Shown: one piece after another, positions 1-8,450 of the stretch
Position numbering within the stretch: position 1 is the first letter of the stretch
How the letters are laid out: each line of letters begins with the position of its first letter
NCBI GenBank assembly: GCA_900766135.1
Contig: CAAFUF010000024.1
Coordinates: 99,426 to 163,425 of the forward strand
Origin: Paenibacillaceae bacterium
Lineage (GTDB): Bacteria > Bacillota > Bacilli > Paenibacillales > Paenibacillaceae
DNA: 64,000 nt
Reading direction: 5' to 3'
Program-made: the position numbers and the translations under genes
The notes under the pieces: model-generated
What the model was told of the DNA's origin: nothing
Databases searched by the model: none
What the model saw: only the letters and a program-made list of their open reading frames with translations

Positions 1-219
1 GGCGGAATCGGGGAGATCGTCAAACACGGAGTCAACGGTTATCTGGTGGACGCGTTTACGAAGCCGGAGGAGCATGCCAAATGGATATTGAAGCTAGCAC
101 GGGATCGCGACTTAACCGCTAAATTGTCCAGGCAAGCGCGAAAGGACGCCGTGGAGCGCTTCAACTGGAAGCAAACCGCAGGCAGGCTAATGGAAACTTA
201 CCGGCAGTTTGGTTCCTGA
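1..219 (+). CDS. Glycosyltransferase family 4 C-terminal fragment (cut by window edge)
   Basis: This is the last 72 codons of a gene that begins outside the window. The translation opens with GGIGEIVKHGVNGYLV, the nucleotide-sugar-binding segment of GT-B fold family 4 glycosyltransferases, in which a conserved Glu contacts the donor and is followed by a Gly-rich turn. It then has the usual C-terminal helix ending in ERFNWKQTAGRLMETYRQF. The acceptor and sugar cannot be told from this fragment. It ends directly before a strong hairpin shared with the convergent ATP-grasp gene. Confidence 0.8.
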   Translation, partial: GGIGEIVKHGVNGYLVDAFTKPEEHAKWILKLARDRDLTAKLSRQARKDAVERFNWKQTAGRLMETYRQFGS

Positions 220-222
220 ATC

Positions 223-278
223 AACGAAAACCGGACGGAAGGCGGATAAAAGTCCGCCGTCTCCGTCCGGTTTTCGTT
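223..278. terminator. Bidirectional rho-independent terminator
   Basis: A long inverted repeat pairs AACGAAAACCGGAC with GTCCGGTTTTCGTT, with further pairing of GGCGGA and TCCGCC around a TAAAAG loop. A-rich and T-rich flanks allow termination from either side, between the convergent glycosyltransferase and ATP-grasp genes. Confidence 0.85.
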
Positions 279-283
279 GGTGC

Positions 284-1054
284 TCATTTATATTTTCCGT
301 AAGCCCGGGCATATTTCATGATCGTGCGGAAGATGTTCTTGTCCTTTAGCTTTCGGAAGATGAATGGGTCCGGGGAAGTGTTGACTTCAAGGATCCACGG
401 CCGCAACTTTTGATCGATCGCCACGTCCACTCCGATTTCGCGCAGTCCGGGAAAACTGAGTTTCAAATGATCGGCGATATCCTCGCCGAAGGTCTCCAGC
501 ATATTCATATAAGATTTGAGGCGTGGTCCCTTGAGATAAGGGGAGAGCAGCTTCTCCGCCGATACGAGCTTTCCGTCGCTGTGGTAGTTGGTGACGATCT
601 TCTTCGGATGAGCTAACCTTCCCATAATTCCGGTCGTCTTCCAGATCTTCTGGGGGGTGCGCTGCACCATGACGCGCAGATCGAATCGCCGTTGGTCATA
701 TTTTAGCAGTTCGATGCCTTGTTGGATGAGGTAGCGGCCCCTCAATTTATGCTTTCGGATCGAAGCGTACAGCTCATCGATCGAACCGCAAGTACGAACG
801 GTTTTTTCCTTTTGGTACTGATAGCTCCCCTGCCGCTGGTATGGCTTGAATTCTACCCGCATGACTCCGTTTCCCCAGGTACCGTTTACGGGTTTGACGT
901 AGACCATTTTATACTTCATCAGCATGTTCTGCAGATGCTCCTTACTAAATCGGCGCGTTTCGGGGAGGTAGGCCCGCAGCTCGCTGCTTTGCATCAAAGC
1001 TGCGTTCTTCTTCCATTTGCTGGTGACATGGCGTGGATGCCGCGAAGATTTCAT
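284..1054 (-). CDS. YheC/YheD-type ATP-grasp protein
   Basis: A 256-residue protein of the YheC/YheD family, which has an ATP-grasp fold and is associated with the endospore coat in Bacillus. Visible features are KMVYVKPVNGTWGNGVMRVE, the ATP-grasp lysine and glycine-rich loop at about residues 49-68; RFDLRVMVQR at about 123-132; and GVDVAIDQKLRPWILEVNTSPDP near the C-terminus, which carries the metal- and ATP-binding E-x-N pair. It is shorter than two-domain family members of about 350-450 residues and is essentially the catalytic domain. AAGGGG lies 11 bases before the ATG. It stands alone between a glycosyltransferase and an efflux operon. The ligated substrate is unknown. Confidence 0.8.
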   Translation of the reverse strand: MKSSRHPRHVTSKWKKNAALMQSSELRAYLPETRRFSKEHLQNMLMKYKMVYVKPVNGTWGNGVMRVEFKPYQRQGSYQYQKEKTVRTCGSIDELYASIRKHKLRGRYLIQQGIELLKYDQRRFDLRVMVQRTPQKIWKTTGIMGRLAHPKKIVTNYHSDGKLVSAEKLLSPYLKGPRLKSYMNMLETFGEDIADHLKLSFPGLREIGVDVAIDQKLRPWILEVNTSPDPFIFRKLKDKNIFRTIMKYARAYGKYK

Positions 1055-1156
1055 AAGTGAATATCCCCTTCAAATTCGTATAGGGTAGTGTATTCCTCGC
1101 GCTAGTAAAGGGGGAAGATGATCACCTAAGGAACCTGAAAATAGACAACGGCGGGT

Positions 1157-1196
1157 TTGACCCCATTAGTTTGATAGCATATAATTGTTAAGACAA
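1157..1196 (+). promoter_or_regulatory. Sigma-A promoter with overlapping MarR-type dyad
   Basis: TTGACC (1157-1162), a 17-bp spacer and TATAAT (1180-1185) form a near-consensus promoter. A dyad TTGT-TAAG-ACAA (1185-1196) begins at the last base of the -10 element and covers the expected transcription start. That is where a MarR repressor would block its own operon. The promoter is seen directly; the operator role is inferred. Confidence 0.7.
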
Positions 1197-1219
1197 CTAA
1201 ATGAAAGGGACGAAGTAAC

Positions 1220-1681
1220 ATGACGACGAACCCTGCGCGAAGCGAGCTTGCGGTGGGCTTTATCATGGGTGTTGCTTATCGGAAAATCGCCGCTTTGCTG
1301 CAGCACCGGCTGAAAGGATATGAGATCACGCCGGAGCAGTGGTCCGTGCTGAACCAGATCGACCAGGCGGACGGCTTGATCCAGAAGGAGATCGCCGATC
1401 GCGTCAGCAAGGACAAGCCGACGACAACACGGATCATTGATTTATTGGAGAGCAAAGCATTGGTATATAAGCGGCCGGGGCGGCAGGACCGCAGATCCTT
1501 TGTCGTCTACAGCACGGAGCGTGGAAAAGAATTGATTCGCGAAACCGCGCCGATCGAACAAAGCGTGACCGACGAGGTCAAACGTCTCATGAGCGGCGAG
1601 GACTACGAACTGCTGATGGAACTGCTGCAGCGGGTCATGATCCATCTCGGCGATCCGCCTACCGGCGAAACAGAGAGATAA
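1220..1681 (+). CDS. MarR family transcriptional regulator
   Basis: A 153-residue winged-helix regulator. The DNA-binding part covers about residues 35-105, with recognition helix DKPTTTRIIDLLESKAL and wing YKRPGRQDRRSFVVYS, the DxRxxxxxLT-like turn typical of MarR proteins. N- and C-terminal helices would form the dimer. It lies 30 bp upstream of an MFS transporter in the same orientation and is preceded by a consensus promoter overlapped by a dyad. This suggests a repressor of its own efflux operon that releases DNA on binding a drug or phenolic ligand. The ligand is unknown. Confidence 0.88.
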   Translation: MTTNPARSELAVGFIMGVAYRKIAALLQHRLKGYEITPEQWSVLNQIDQADGLIQKEIADRVSKDKPTTTRIIDLLESKALVYKRPGRQDRRSFVVYSTERGKELIRETAPIEQSVTDEVKRLMSGEDYELLMELLQRVMIHLGDPPTGETER

Positions 1682-1711
1682 AGTGTATGGAGAAGGAGAG
1701 AATGTGAATAC

Positions 1712-3004
1712 ATGACGCCATCATCGAATCGACAATCTGAATCAGAACGGCTTTGGACGAGATCGTTTATATCATTAACGATCTCTGCTTTTCTGTTGTT
1801 TTTAAATTTGCATATGTTGTTATCCACGTTTTCTTCTTATGTCAAAAGCGAGTTTGCAGCAAACGATCTGCAGGTGAGCCTCGTGACCAGCGTGTTTGCC
1901 GGATCGGCAATCGTTACCCGTTTTTTAGCGGCGGGTCTGCTGCGGAGGGTTTCACCGAACGTGCTGCTCCTCGCAGGATTAATCATCGCGGCCGCGGCGA
2001 CCGTACTGAATAGCGCGGCCGGGTCGGTAGGAGCCCTCCTGTGGGTACGGGCTTTCTACGGGATCGGATTCGGCATCGGAAGTACGCTTCTGCCAACGTT
2101 TGTCTCGCGCATCATTCCGCTCCCGCGCATGGGGGAAGGGATCGGATACTTCGGGTTATCCAGCAGCCTGGCGATGTCGGTCGGACCGATGATCGGCTTG
2201 AACGTCATGCGGGAATTTGGTTTTGGTCCGCTTACGTTGATCGGAACGACGGCCGTCCTGCTGATGTTTCCGTTGTTGCTGCTAACCCGGGCGCTCCCTG
2301 CGATCCGACAGGCGAAACGGACTGAAACGCCTAGACCCTCAGCGCATCGAACGCAGAGCGAAGGAGCGGCCTACGCGAAACAACGTCCGGCGTTTAACCG
2401 TGGACTCGTGTTTCCCGCCTTGTTGAACATGATCCTAGCGATCACCTATAGCGGTCTTTTAAGTTTCATCGCGCTTTTCGGCGAGTTTGTCCATTTGGAG
2501 CAAGTCGGATTGTTTTTCCTGTTTAATGCGGTGACGGTCGTATTAATTCGCCCGGTTTCGGGACGAATCTTTGACGCCAGAGGACATGCCGCCGTCTTAA
2601 TTCCCGCGGCACTTACCGTTATTGCGAGCATGTTGATCCTGTCATTTACGACAACGCTGCCCCTATTAGTTCTATCGGCCCTTTTGTACGGGGGGGGCTT
2701 CGGGGCGATCCAGCCGACCCTCCAAGCCTGGATGCTGCGTACCTCCAAGCCGGAGCAGTACGGGGCCGCCAACAGTATGTTCTACAACTCCATGGATTTT
2801 GGCGTTGCCGTCGGTGCCGTTCTTTTGGGGGCCATCGCTTCCGGTACCGACTACGCCGTAATGTACCGATATTCCGCGGGATTCATGGGGATGTTCTTGG
2901 CATTCTATCTCGCCGTTCAGTTGGCGAAACGAACCCGACGTTCAAAGCGGGAACCCTCCATGGATGATAAACCGGCAACTGCTACACAAAGCTCCAGCTT
3001 ATAG
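1712..3004 (+). CDS. MFS transporter, drug-efflux type
   Basis: A 430-residue major facilitator with about twelve hydrophobic segments. The N-terminal half contains RFLAAGLLRRVSPNVLL (motif A-like loop between TM2 and TM3) and GIGFGIGSTLLPTFVSRIIP. A hydrophilic central loop (about residues 195-225) and a second six-helix half with RPVSGRIFDARGHAAVL follow. This resembles the YfmO/YwoG-like drug:H+ antiporter group. It shares an operon with the upstream MarR gene and is closed by a terminator overlapping its stop codon. Export of a toxic compound is inferred from this pairing; the substrate is not deducible. Confidence 0.85.
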   Translation: MTPSSNRQSESERLWTRSFISLTISAFLLFLNLHMLLSTFSSYVKSEFAANDLQVSLVTSVFAGSAIVTRFLAAGLLRRVSPNVLLLAGLIIAAAATVLNSAAGSVGALLWVRAFYGIGFGIGSTLLPTFVSRIIPLPRMGEGIGYFGLSSSLAMSVGPMIGLNVMREFGFGPLTLIGTTAVLLMFPLLLLTRALPAIRQAKRTETPRPSAHRTQSEGAAYAKQRPAFNRGLVFPALLNMILAITYSGLLSFIALFGEFVHLEQVGLFFLFNAVTVVLIRPVSGRIFDARGHAAVLIPAALTVIASMLILSFTTTLPLLVLSALLYGGGFGAIQPTLQAWMLRTSKPEQYGAANSMFYNSMDFGVAVGAVLLGAIASGTDYAVMYRYSAGFMGMFLAFYLAVQLAKRTRRSKREPSMDDKPATATQSSSL

Positions 3005-3018
3005 CTGGGGCTTTTTTT
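2990..3018 (+). terminator. Rho-independent terminator of the marR-MFS operon
   Basis: AGCTCCAGCT and AGCTGGGGCT pair around a TAT loop and are followed by a run of seven T. The stem begins within the last codons of the MFS gene. Confidence 0.85.
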
Positions 3019-3047
3019 GTCGGGCTCCAAACGGCGTGATCCGTGAC

Positions 3048-3077
3048 GCATACAAAATATGGATAGGGTACATATTA
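3048..3077 (+). promoter_or_regulatory. Putative sigma-G promoter of germinant-receptor operon 1
   Basis: GCATA (3048-3052), an 18-bp spacer and CATATTA (3071-3077) fit the forespore sigma-G pattern GNATR-N17/18-CATNNTA. It lies 30 bp before the GerA-family start. ger receptor operons are known sigma-G targets, so motif and context agree. Confidence 0.5.
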
Positions 3078-3106
3078 CAACTAGATGATCAGGCGGAGGG
3101 CGCGAA

Positions 3107-4678
3107 ATGAGAAGAACGAACGGAAATCGACCCCACTCTATTCGGCGTAAAGCCAAACCTGTAAACGGTCCATTGGAAAAGCTTGGCGAGACGGAGAAAC
3201 AACCGCTTGGCGCATCACTTCCCGAAACGACCCGCCGGTTGAAGGAAGCTTTGGGGAACAGCCCGGATGTCGTCATCCGCAATCTGGCGAGCCGGGGGCC
3301 AAAGGGTGCGGATCTCGTCGTCTGTTATCTCGACGGTCTCGTAGACCAAAACATGTTGGGCAAATTAATCGGCGACATCGAGGACGATGCGCCGGAGACC
3401 TGGACGGATCCGTCCGGCGAACTTTTCTCCACCTGGATCACGGCGGGCAGCGTGCAGCAGGTCGGCACCCTGGACAAGATGTTGGCCGGCATCTTATCGG
3501 GTGCGGCCGCCGTGCTCGTCGACGGCATAGAAGGCGCGCTCATCGTCTCGATCGGCGGCGGGGCACGGCGATCCGTCGAAGAGCCGTCCTCGCAAACGGT
3601 GATCCGCGGGCCGAAAGAAGGCTTTACCGAAGACTTGTCCACGAACATCTCGTTGATCAGACGAAAAATACGTTCGCCGCATCTGCGATTTGAAAGCCGG
3701 ACGATCGGTTCATATACGCAAACGAAAATCGCCGTCGCCCATATCCAAGGAATCGTCAATCCGGTGGTAGTGGACGAAGTGCTGAAACGTCTGGACGCCA
3801 TTGACACCGACAGCATCCTGGATAGCGGTTATATCGAGGAATTTATCCAAGATCGCTCGTTCACGCCGTTTCCGACCATCTTGAATACCGAGCGGCCGGA
3901 TGCCGTTGCGGGCAGCCTGCTGGAAGGGCAGGTGACCATCCTTGTCGACGGGAGTCCGTTTGTGCTGATCTGCCCGGTCACCTTTTTCAAGTTTTTCCTG
4001 TCCAGCGAAGACTATTACCAACGGTACGATATCTCCTCGTTTCTGCGTAACATCCGGTTATTTTCCTTTTTGGTCGCCTTGTTGCTGCCTTCCTTTTATA
4101 TCGCCGTAACGACCTTTCATCCGGAAATGCTGCCCACCACGATGCTGATCAGTTTAGCGGCCCAACGCGAAGGTACGCCGCTGCCGGCATTGCTGGAAGC
4201 GATGCTGATGGAAATCACCTTCGAGGTCATCCGGGAAGCCGGCGTTCGCATGCCGCGGGTGGTCGGCCCGGCGATCTCGATCGTCGGTGCCCTGGTGCTC
4301 GGGCAAGCGGCGGTACAGGCCGGACTGGTTTCCGCGGCCATGGTCATTATCGTCTCGTTTACGGCAATCGCCAATTTCGTCATACCGACGTTCGGCATGT
4401 CGGGGGCGGTGCGTTTGATCCGGTTTGGGTTGATGCTGCTTGCCGGATCGTTTGGTCTTTTTGGCATTATCTCGGGCTTGATCCCCTTGCTGATGCACCT
4501 GGTCTCCCTGAGCTCGTTCGGGGTTCCCTATTTCTTGCCGCTAGCGCCGCTCAGCTTTCGCAATATGAAGGATGTGTTTATTCGGGTGCCTTGGCCGAAA
4601 ATGAATACCCGTCCGTCTTATATCGAACTCGAGAACAAAACCAGACAAGGTTCCGGTACCGATGAACAGGGACGATGA
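3107..4678 (+). CDS. GerA-family germinant receptor subunit A
   Basis: A 523-residue A-subunit of a spore germinant receptor, located in the inner spore membrane. A hydrophilic N-terminal region of about 300 residues contains VIRGPKEGFTEDLSTNISLI and LDSGYIEEFI. It is followed by the membrane part with SFYIAVTTFHPEMLPTTMLI, AQREGTPLPALLEA and REAGVRMPRVVGPAISIVGA, all highly conserved GerAA/GerKA motifs. The first extended segment (residues 1-45) is rich in Arg, Lys and Pro. It is first in an A-C-B operon (gaps 20 and 15 bp) behind a sigma-G-like promoter. The germinant recognised cannot be read from sequence. Confidence 0.93.
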   Translation: MRRTNGNRPHSIRRKAKPVNGPLEKLGETEKQPLGASLPETTRRLKEALGNSPDVVIRNLASRGPKGADLVVCYLDGLVDQNMLGKLIGDIEDDAPETWTDPSGELFSTWITAGSVQQVGTLDKMLAGILSGAAAVLVDGIEGALIVSIGGGARRSVEEPSSQTVIRGPKEGFTEDLSTNISLIRRKIRSPHLRFESRTIGSYTQTKIAVAHIQGIVNPVVVDEVLKRLDAIDTDSILDSGYIEEFIQDRSFTPFPTILNTERPDAVAGSLLEGQVTILVDGSPFVLICPVTFFKFFLSSEDYYQRYDISSFLRNIRLFSFLVALLLPSFYIAVTTFHPEMLPTTMLISLAAQREGTPLPALLEAMLMEITFEVIREAGVRMPRVVGPAISIVGALVLGQAAVQAGLVSAAMVIIVSFTAIANFVIPTFGMSGAVRLIRFGLMLLAGSFGLFGIISGLIPLLMHLVSLSSFGVPYFLPLAPLSFRNMKDVFIRVPWPKMNTRPSYIELENKTRQGSGTDEQGR

Positions 4679-4698
4679 AAGAATAGGAGAATGCCGTT

Positions 4699-5946
4699 AT
4701 GCGCCGCTTTTGGTTATGTTGCGTATCCGTCATCCTGTGCGTGATATCGTCAGGTTGCTGGAACCGCATGGAGCTTAACGAATTGGGGATCACCGTCGCC
4801 ACGGGGTTCGACCGTGAAGGGGACGATTGGGTATTGAGCTACCAGGTCATCGTGCCTTCGGCGTCGGGAGCAAGCCAAGGAGGGGGTGCCACGGGAGGAG
4901 GGAACCAGCCTAGCGTGTACGTATTTTCGACGAAAGGCAAAACGATTCGCGAAGCCGCCGACCGCGGTTACCTTGAAAATCCACGCCAGCTGTATTTTGC
5001 CCATACGGATATCATGGTCATTGGAAAAGAGGCGGCGAAAGCGGGAATCGACCAGATCCTGGATTTGTATTTCCGCAACATCGACGCGCGGGAAACCGTG
5101 CTGGTAAGCGTTACGGATGAAACGGCAGCGGATATTTTGAGAAAAATGGTGCCTCCCGAAAAAATACCGGGTACGGCTTTGGCCGACATGTTGCGGAAGC
5201 AAGCGAACTTCTCCTCGTATTATCCTGTCGTCAAGGTATATCAATTGGCGCAACAACTGGTCTCGGACGCACGGACGGCCGGCGTGCCGGAAATCACGGT
5301 TACCAAAGGCAATAAAAAGGCGCTGGAGTCACTTGACATCAACAAGACCACTTCGCCTCCCGTGAAAATGAAGATTTCCCGGTTAGCCGTTTTTCAAGAC
5401 GACCGCTTGGTGGGTTATCTGGATCGCCAGCAAAGCTACGGCATTTCCTGGCTTACGGATCGAGTCAAAGGAAGCACTCTTTCCTTCTTGTGCTCCCGGC
5501 GCGGACCCGAGGGGGAATCGCGGGGAAGCGTTCGGATCACGAGCGCCAAAACCAAAGTGACCCCTGTCAAGGAAGGCGGACACTACAAAATGCAAGTGCG
5601 CACGGAAGCCAAAGGCGATTTGCTGATGGAATACATGTGCGGCGAAGATTTGACCAAACCCGGAGCGATCAGCCGGCTTGAACGGATCATCGCCGATGAA
5701 ATCGTCAATGCGATCGATACGGGGTGGAAAGCGTCCCAAAAGCTACAGGTCGATTTGCCGGGTTTCGCCGACAAAATTCACCGTAAGGACCCTAAAGGAT
5801 GGAAGGAACTGGAGAAAAATTGGAATCAAGAGTTGGCAGGGATCCAACTGGACATCCAGGTGAAGATGAGATTGCAGCGTCCCGGGTTATTCAAGAAGTC
5901 ATTTGATATTTTGACGAAACAGGCCAAGGCGGAGGATGGCACATAA
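4699..5946 (+). CDS. Ger(x)C family germinant receptor lipoprotein
   Basis: A 415-residue C-subunit. The N-terminus is a lipoprotein signal with lipobox ISSGC (Cys20), followed by WNRMELNELGITVATGFD, the start of the GerC N-domain. A Gly/Ser/Ala-rich insertion at about residues 55-72 precedes VYVFSTKGKTIREAADR. The later region LFKKSFDILTK closes domain 3. The protein would be lipid-anchored on the outer face of the inner spore membrane and contact the A and B subunits encoded on either side. The residues before the Cys are hydrophobic with two basic residues, as expected. Confidence 0.92.
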   Translation: MRRFWLCCVSVILCVISSGCWNRMELNELGITVATGFDREGDDWVLSYQVIVPSASGASQGGGATGGGNQPSVYVFSTKGKTIREAADRGYLENPRQLYFAHTDIMVIGKEAAKAGIDQILDLYFRNIDARETVLVSVTDETAADILRKMVPPEKIPGTALADMLRKQANFSSYYPVVKVYQLAQQLVSDARTAGVPEITVTKGNKKALESLDINKTTSPPVKMKISRLAVFQDDRLVGYLDRQQSYGISWLTDRVKGSTLSFLCSRRGPEGESRGSVRITSAKTKVTPVKEGGHYKMQVRTEAKGDLLMEYMCGEDLTKPGAISRLERIIADEIVNAIDTGWKASQKLQVDLPGFADKIHRKDPKGWKELEKNWNQELAGIQLDIQVKMRLQRPGLFKKSFDILTKQAKAEDGT

Positions 5947-5961
5947 GGGAGAGGGATCACC

Positions 5962-7044
5962 ATGGAAGATCGTAAGAGCAGGCTTGCCGAATTGGTGGCC
6001 GGCTTCGTACTCTTTGAAATCGGAAGCACCACGCTGTTCCAGATCGGCGCCGAAGCCAAACAAGATGCCTGGATCGTCATGGGCATCGCCGCCGCCATAG
6101 GTTATTTGTATTTGCTGCTTCATTTGGCCATCTACCGCCGAGACCCCGATCGGGATGTCTTCGAGCTGTTCATGGTCTATTTCGGCAAAGTGGCGGGCCC
6201 GCTGTTCTCCGTTGCGCTGGCGGTGTATTTTGGCTATGAAGCCTCCCGCAATTTGCGCGATCTCGGGGAACTGGCCGCCTACATGCTGCTGAACCGGACT
6301 CCGTTAGTGATTATCATATTGATCGCGTTACTCGTCGTTGCCAACAGCGCGAGATACGGGCCTCGCGTCGTGTTTCTCTGCTGTTTGGCTTTGCTTCCGT
6401 TTACGGTCATCAGTTACCTCATCCTGATCTCGATGATTTCCGGCGTTGGTTTGATCCGGTTTGAGCATATGCTGCCAATCTTGGAAAACGGCTTTCGGCC
6501 CGTATTGAAAAACGTTACGGACGTCGTATCGTTTCCGTTCGGACAGACCTTGTTGTTCCTGGTTTATTTCCCTTTGGCCCCCAAAGGGAAGAAGACGCGC
6601 AGATCGTTTCAGCTCGCTTACGGTTTAACGGCGCTTTTCCTCCTCATTGTCAATCAAATCAACGTGCTGGTGCTTGGCCCGACGCTGGCGGAAACGGTCA
6701 CTTTCCCGCTGCTTCAGGTCGTTCAATTGATCGAACTGGTCGAAGTGTTTGAAAGGATGGACATTTTGTTCGTGATGGTTCTGTTCATGGGTCTGGGCAC
6801 CAAGCTGGTTCTGTTTTTCATCGGGGCCTTGAAGGGGCTTTCACGAATTACGGGAACCGCTTATGATAAGTGGGTGGTTCCCGTCGGGCTCGCCGTTTTC
6901 GGCTTATCGTTCGCTTCTCCCAATTTTTCGCACCATATTTGGGTCGGCATCGACGTGGTTCTGAAGTGGTACCCGATCTTCCAAATTGGCTTTCCGGCCT
7001 TGTTGTTCATGATGATGTTGATTCGGAAGGACAAGGCGCTATAA
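5962..7044 (+). CDS. GerB-family germination permease subunit
   Basis: A 360-residue integral membrane protein with about ten hydrophobic segments. It belongs to the spore germination GerB subgroup of the APC superfamily, whose members bind germinant. The opening LAELVAGFVLFEIGSTTLFQIG and the central EASRNLRDLGELAAYMLL and PILENGFRPVLKNVTDVVSFPFGQ correspond to conserved GerB segments. It is last in the A-C-B operon. Its stop lies 2 bp from the stop of the convergent reductase gene, so no room exists for a separate terminator. Ligand unknown. Confidence 0.92.
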   Translation: MEDRKSRLAELVAGFVLFEIGSTTLFQIGAEAKQDAWIVMGIAAAIGYLYLLLHLAIYRRDPDRDVFELFMVYFGKVAGPLFSVALAVYFGYEASRNLRDLGELAAYMLLNRTPLVIIILIALLVVANSARYGPRVVFLCCLALLPFTVISYLILISMISGVGLIRFEHMLPILENGFRPVLKNVTDVVSFPFGQTLLFLVYFPLAPKGKKTRRSFQLAYGLTALFLLIVNQINVLVLGPTLAETVTFPLLQVVQLIELVEVFERMDILFVMVLFMGLGTKLVLFFIGALKGLSRITGTAYDKWVVPVGLAVFGLSFASPNFSHHIWVGIDVVLKWYPIFQIGFPALLFMMMLIRKDKAL

Positions 7045-7046
7045 GC

Positions 7047-7904
7047 TCATTTTCCTTTTCGTGTCAGCTCGGAGAGCCGATCCCACTGTTCGTCCGTCAC
7101 CTCGGCAAGATCGTTGAACTGACCGGCGCCCCGCAGCCACTCGCCACCGTCGATTGTGACGACCTCGCCGTTGATATATCCGGCGGCGTCCGAGACGAGG
7201 AAGGCGGCCAAGTCCGCCAATTCCTCCGGGCGGCCGGTTCGGCCCAGCGGCACGCGTTCCAGCATTTTTGCCGCGAGCTCCGGCGTGGGGGAGAGCCTGG
7301 ACCAGGCACCCTCCGTCGGAAACGGGCCGGGAGCGATAGCCACCTGGCGGATGCCGTGCGGCGCCCATTCGACGGCTAGCGAGCGGGTCAGGGCCAATAT
7401 GCCGGCCTTGGCCGCCGCAGAGGGAACGACATAACCCGAGCCGGTCGAAGCGTATGTGGTGGCGATGTTCAGCATCGTCCCCGGTTGTTCCTGCTCGATC
7501 CAGCGTTTCCCGACTTCCAGCGACATATAAAACGTACCGTGCAGCACAATGCCCAACACGGCGTCAACGGCCCGCGGTGACAAGCGTTCGGTCGGACTGA
7601 TGAAATTGCCGGCGGCGTTATTGACCAGCACATCGATGCTCCCGAAATGCCGCCATACGGCGTCGACGCAGGCCCGTACCTGTTCGGGATCGCGCACGTC
7701 GCAGCGCTGCGCGAGCACCTCGCCGCCGCTGCCGGCCATCATTTCTTCCGCCGCGCTGTGCAGAATCTCTTCGCGGCGTCCACAGATAGCGACCTTGGCC
7801 CCGAGCTGCAGAAACCGTTCCGCCATGGCCCGACCCAATCCTGTGCCTCCGCCGGTAATCAAGATCGTTTTCCCCTTCAGCAGTTCCTTCGCAAACGCTT
7901 CCAT
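7047..7904 (-). CDS. fadH: 2,4-dienoyl-CoA reductase, DECR-type SDR
   Basis: A 285-residue short-chain dehydrogenase/reductase. The NADP-binding glycine motif is TGGGTGLG (residues 17-24) and NNAAGNF follows at 95-101. The classical YxxxK Tyr is missing because the position before AAAK is Ser. Instead Tyr151, Ser162 and Lys166 keep exactly the 11/15 spacing of the DECR catalytic set (Tyr199, Ser210, Lys214 in the mitochondrial enzyme). APGPFPTEGAWSRLSP is also typical of this group. The expected reaction is NADPH-dependent reduction of 2,4-dienoyl-CoA during beta-oxidation of unsaturated fatty acids. GAGGAG lies just before the ATG. It is monocistronic. Confidence 0.82.
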   Translation of the reverse strand: MEAFAKELLKGKTILITGGGTGLGRAMAERFLQLGAKVAICGRREEILHSAAEEMMAGSGGEVLAQRCDVRDPEQVRACVDAVWRHFGSIDVLVNNAAGNFISPTERLSPRAVDAVLGIVLHGTFYMSLEVGKRWIEQEQPGTMLNIATTYASTGSGYVVPSAAAKAGILALTRSLAVEWAPHGIRQVAIAPGPFPTEGAWSRLSPTPELAAKMLERVPLGRTGRPEELADLAAFLVSDAAGYINGEVVTIDGGEWLRGAGQFNDLAEVTDEQWDRLSELTRKGK

Positions 7905-7995
7905 CTTTTCACGCTCCTCGCTCGATTTGTGCTCCGATACAAAGATATTCGCCTGTAAAGCCTGTTATCCTGTTCCCCTGGGTCAAATAGGGCAT

Positions 7996-8027
7996 AAAAA
8001 AACGCAGGAACCCAAAAGGGCCCTGCG
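7996..8027 (-). terminator. Terminator downstream of the small unknown gene
   Basis: On the minus strand CGCAGGGC and a matching CCTGCG close a hairpin that is followed by seven T. It separates the 58-residue gene from the dienoyl-CoA reductase gene, so the two are probably not co-transcribed. Confidence 0.7.
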
Positions 8028-8048
8028 GACGGTTTCGTGGAGCGCCAA

Positions 8049-8225
8049 TTATTTCGCGGAATCCGTGTCGGTGAACGGCACCGGTTTGGCTACCCATTCA
8101 TCCGCTTCCGGTTCGATATCCACGCCGTTCTTCATTTTCTTCTTCTCGGCCAACGAGTCGCCTTGCTGGTCCAGTTTATTGCGCAGCTCGGCCTCATCGC
8201 GGGATTGTCCATTTTGCTGTTCCAT
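8049..8225 (-). CDS. Small hydrophilic protein of unknown function
   Basis: A 58-residue, highly charged protein without membrane segment or cysteine. It starts MEQQNGQSRDEAELRNKL and ends with an acidic stretch and PVPFTDTDSAK. The start was set at 8225 rather than nine codons upstream because AAGGAGG lies 7 bases before this ATG. The strong ribosome binding site and own terminator argue that it is a real gene. The family was not recognised. Small hydrophilic proteins of this kind are often sporulation or stress proteins, but nothing here proves it. Confidence 0.6.
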   Translation of the reverse strand: MEQQNGQSRDEAELRNKLDQQGDSLAEKKKMKNGVDIEPEADEWVAKPVPFTDTDSAK

Positions 8226-8450
8226 GTTGATCCTCCTTATGTCGGTCTGCATTGGTGGTCATTACCCTTCTTTAGCGTATCCCGATCGCGGCAATTACAA
8301 ACATCGTGTTTCGGGAAGAGCCGTCCGGTTTATTATCCTAATGAATTGTAATAAAATACAAGTAAGACATCCTTGCTGCTTCATTACCCGCATTTCCGAA
8401 GACGCTTAACGAAAGAGAAGGTTTGCACTTTCGATTTGAGGAGGAATGAG
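8226..8450. other. Divergent intergenic region before the GH8 gene
   Basis: This 225-bp spacer separates two divergent genes. It contains a dyad, TTGTA-ATAAAA-TACAA at 8346-8361, in an A/T-rich context that could be an operator. I could not identify a convincing promoter hexamer pair for either gene. Confidence 0.3.

Noticed and set aside
7549..8409. A 286-codon plus-strand frame across the dienoyl-CoA reductase and small gene
   Set aside because: It is Ser/Pro/Arg-rich, runs antisense to two better supported genes and through a terminator.
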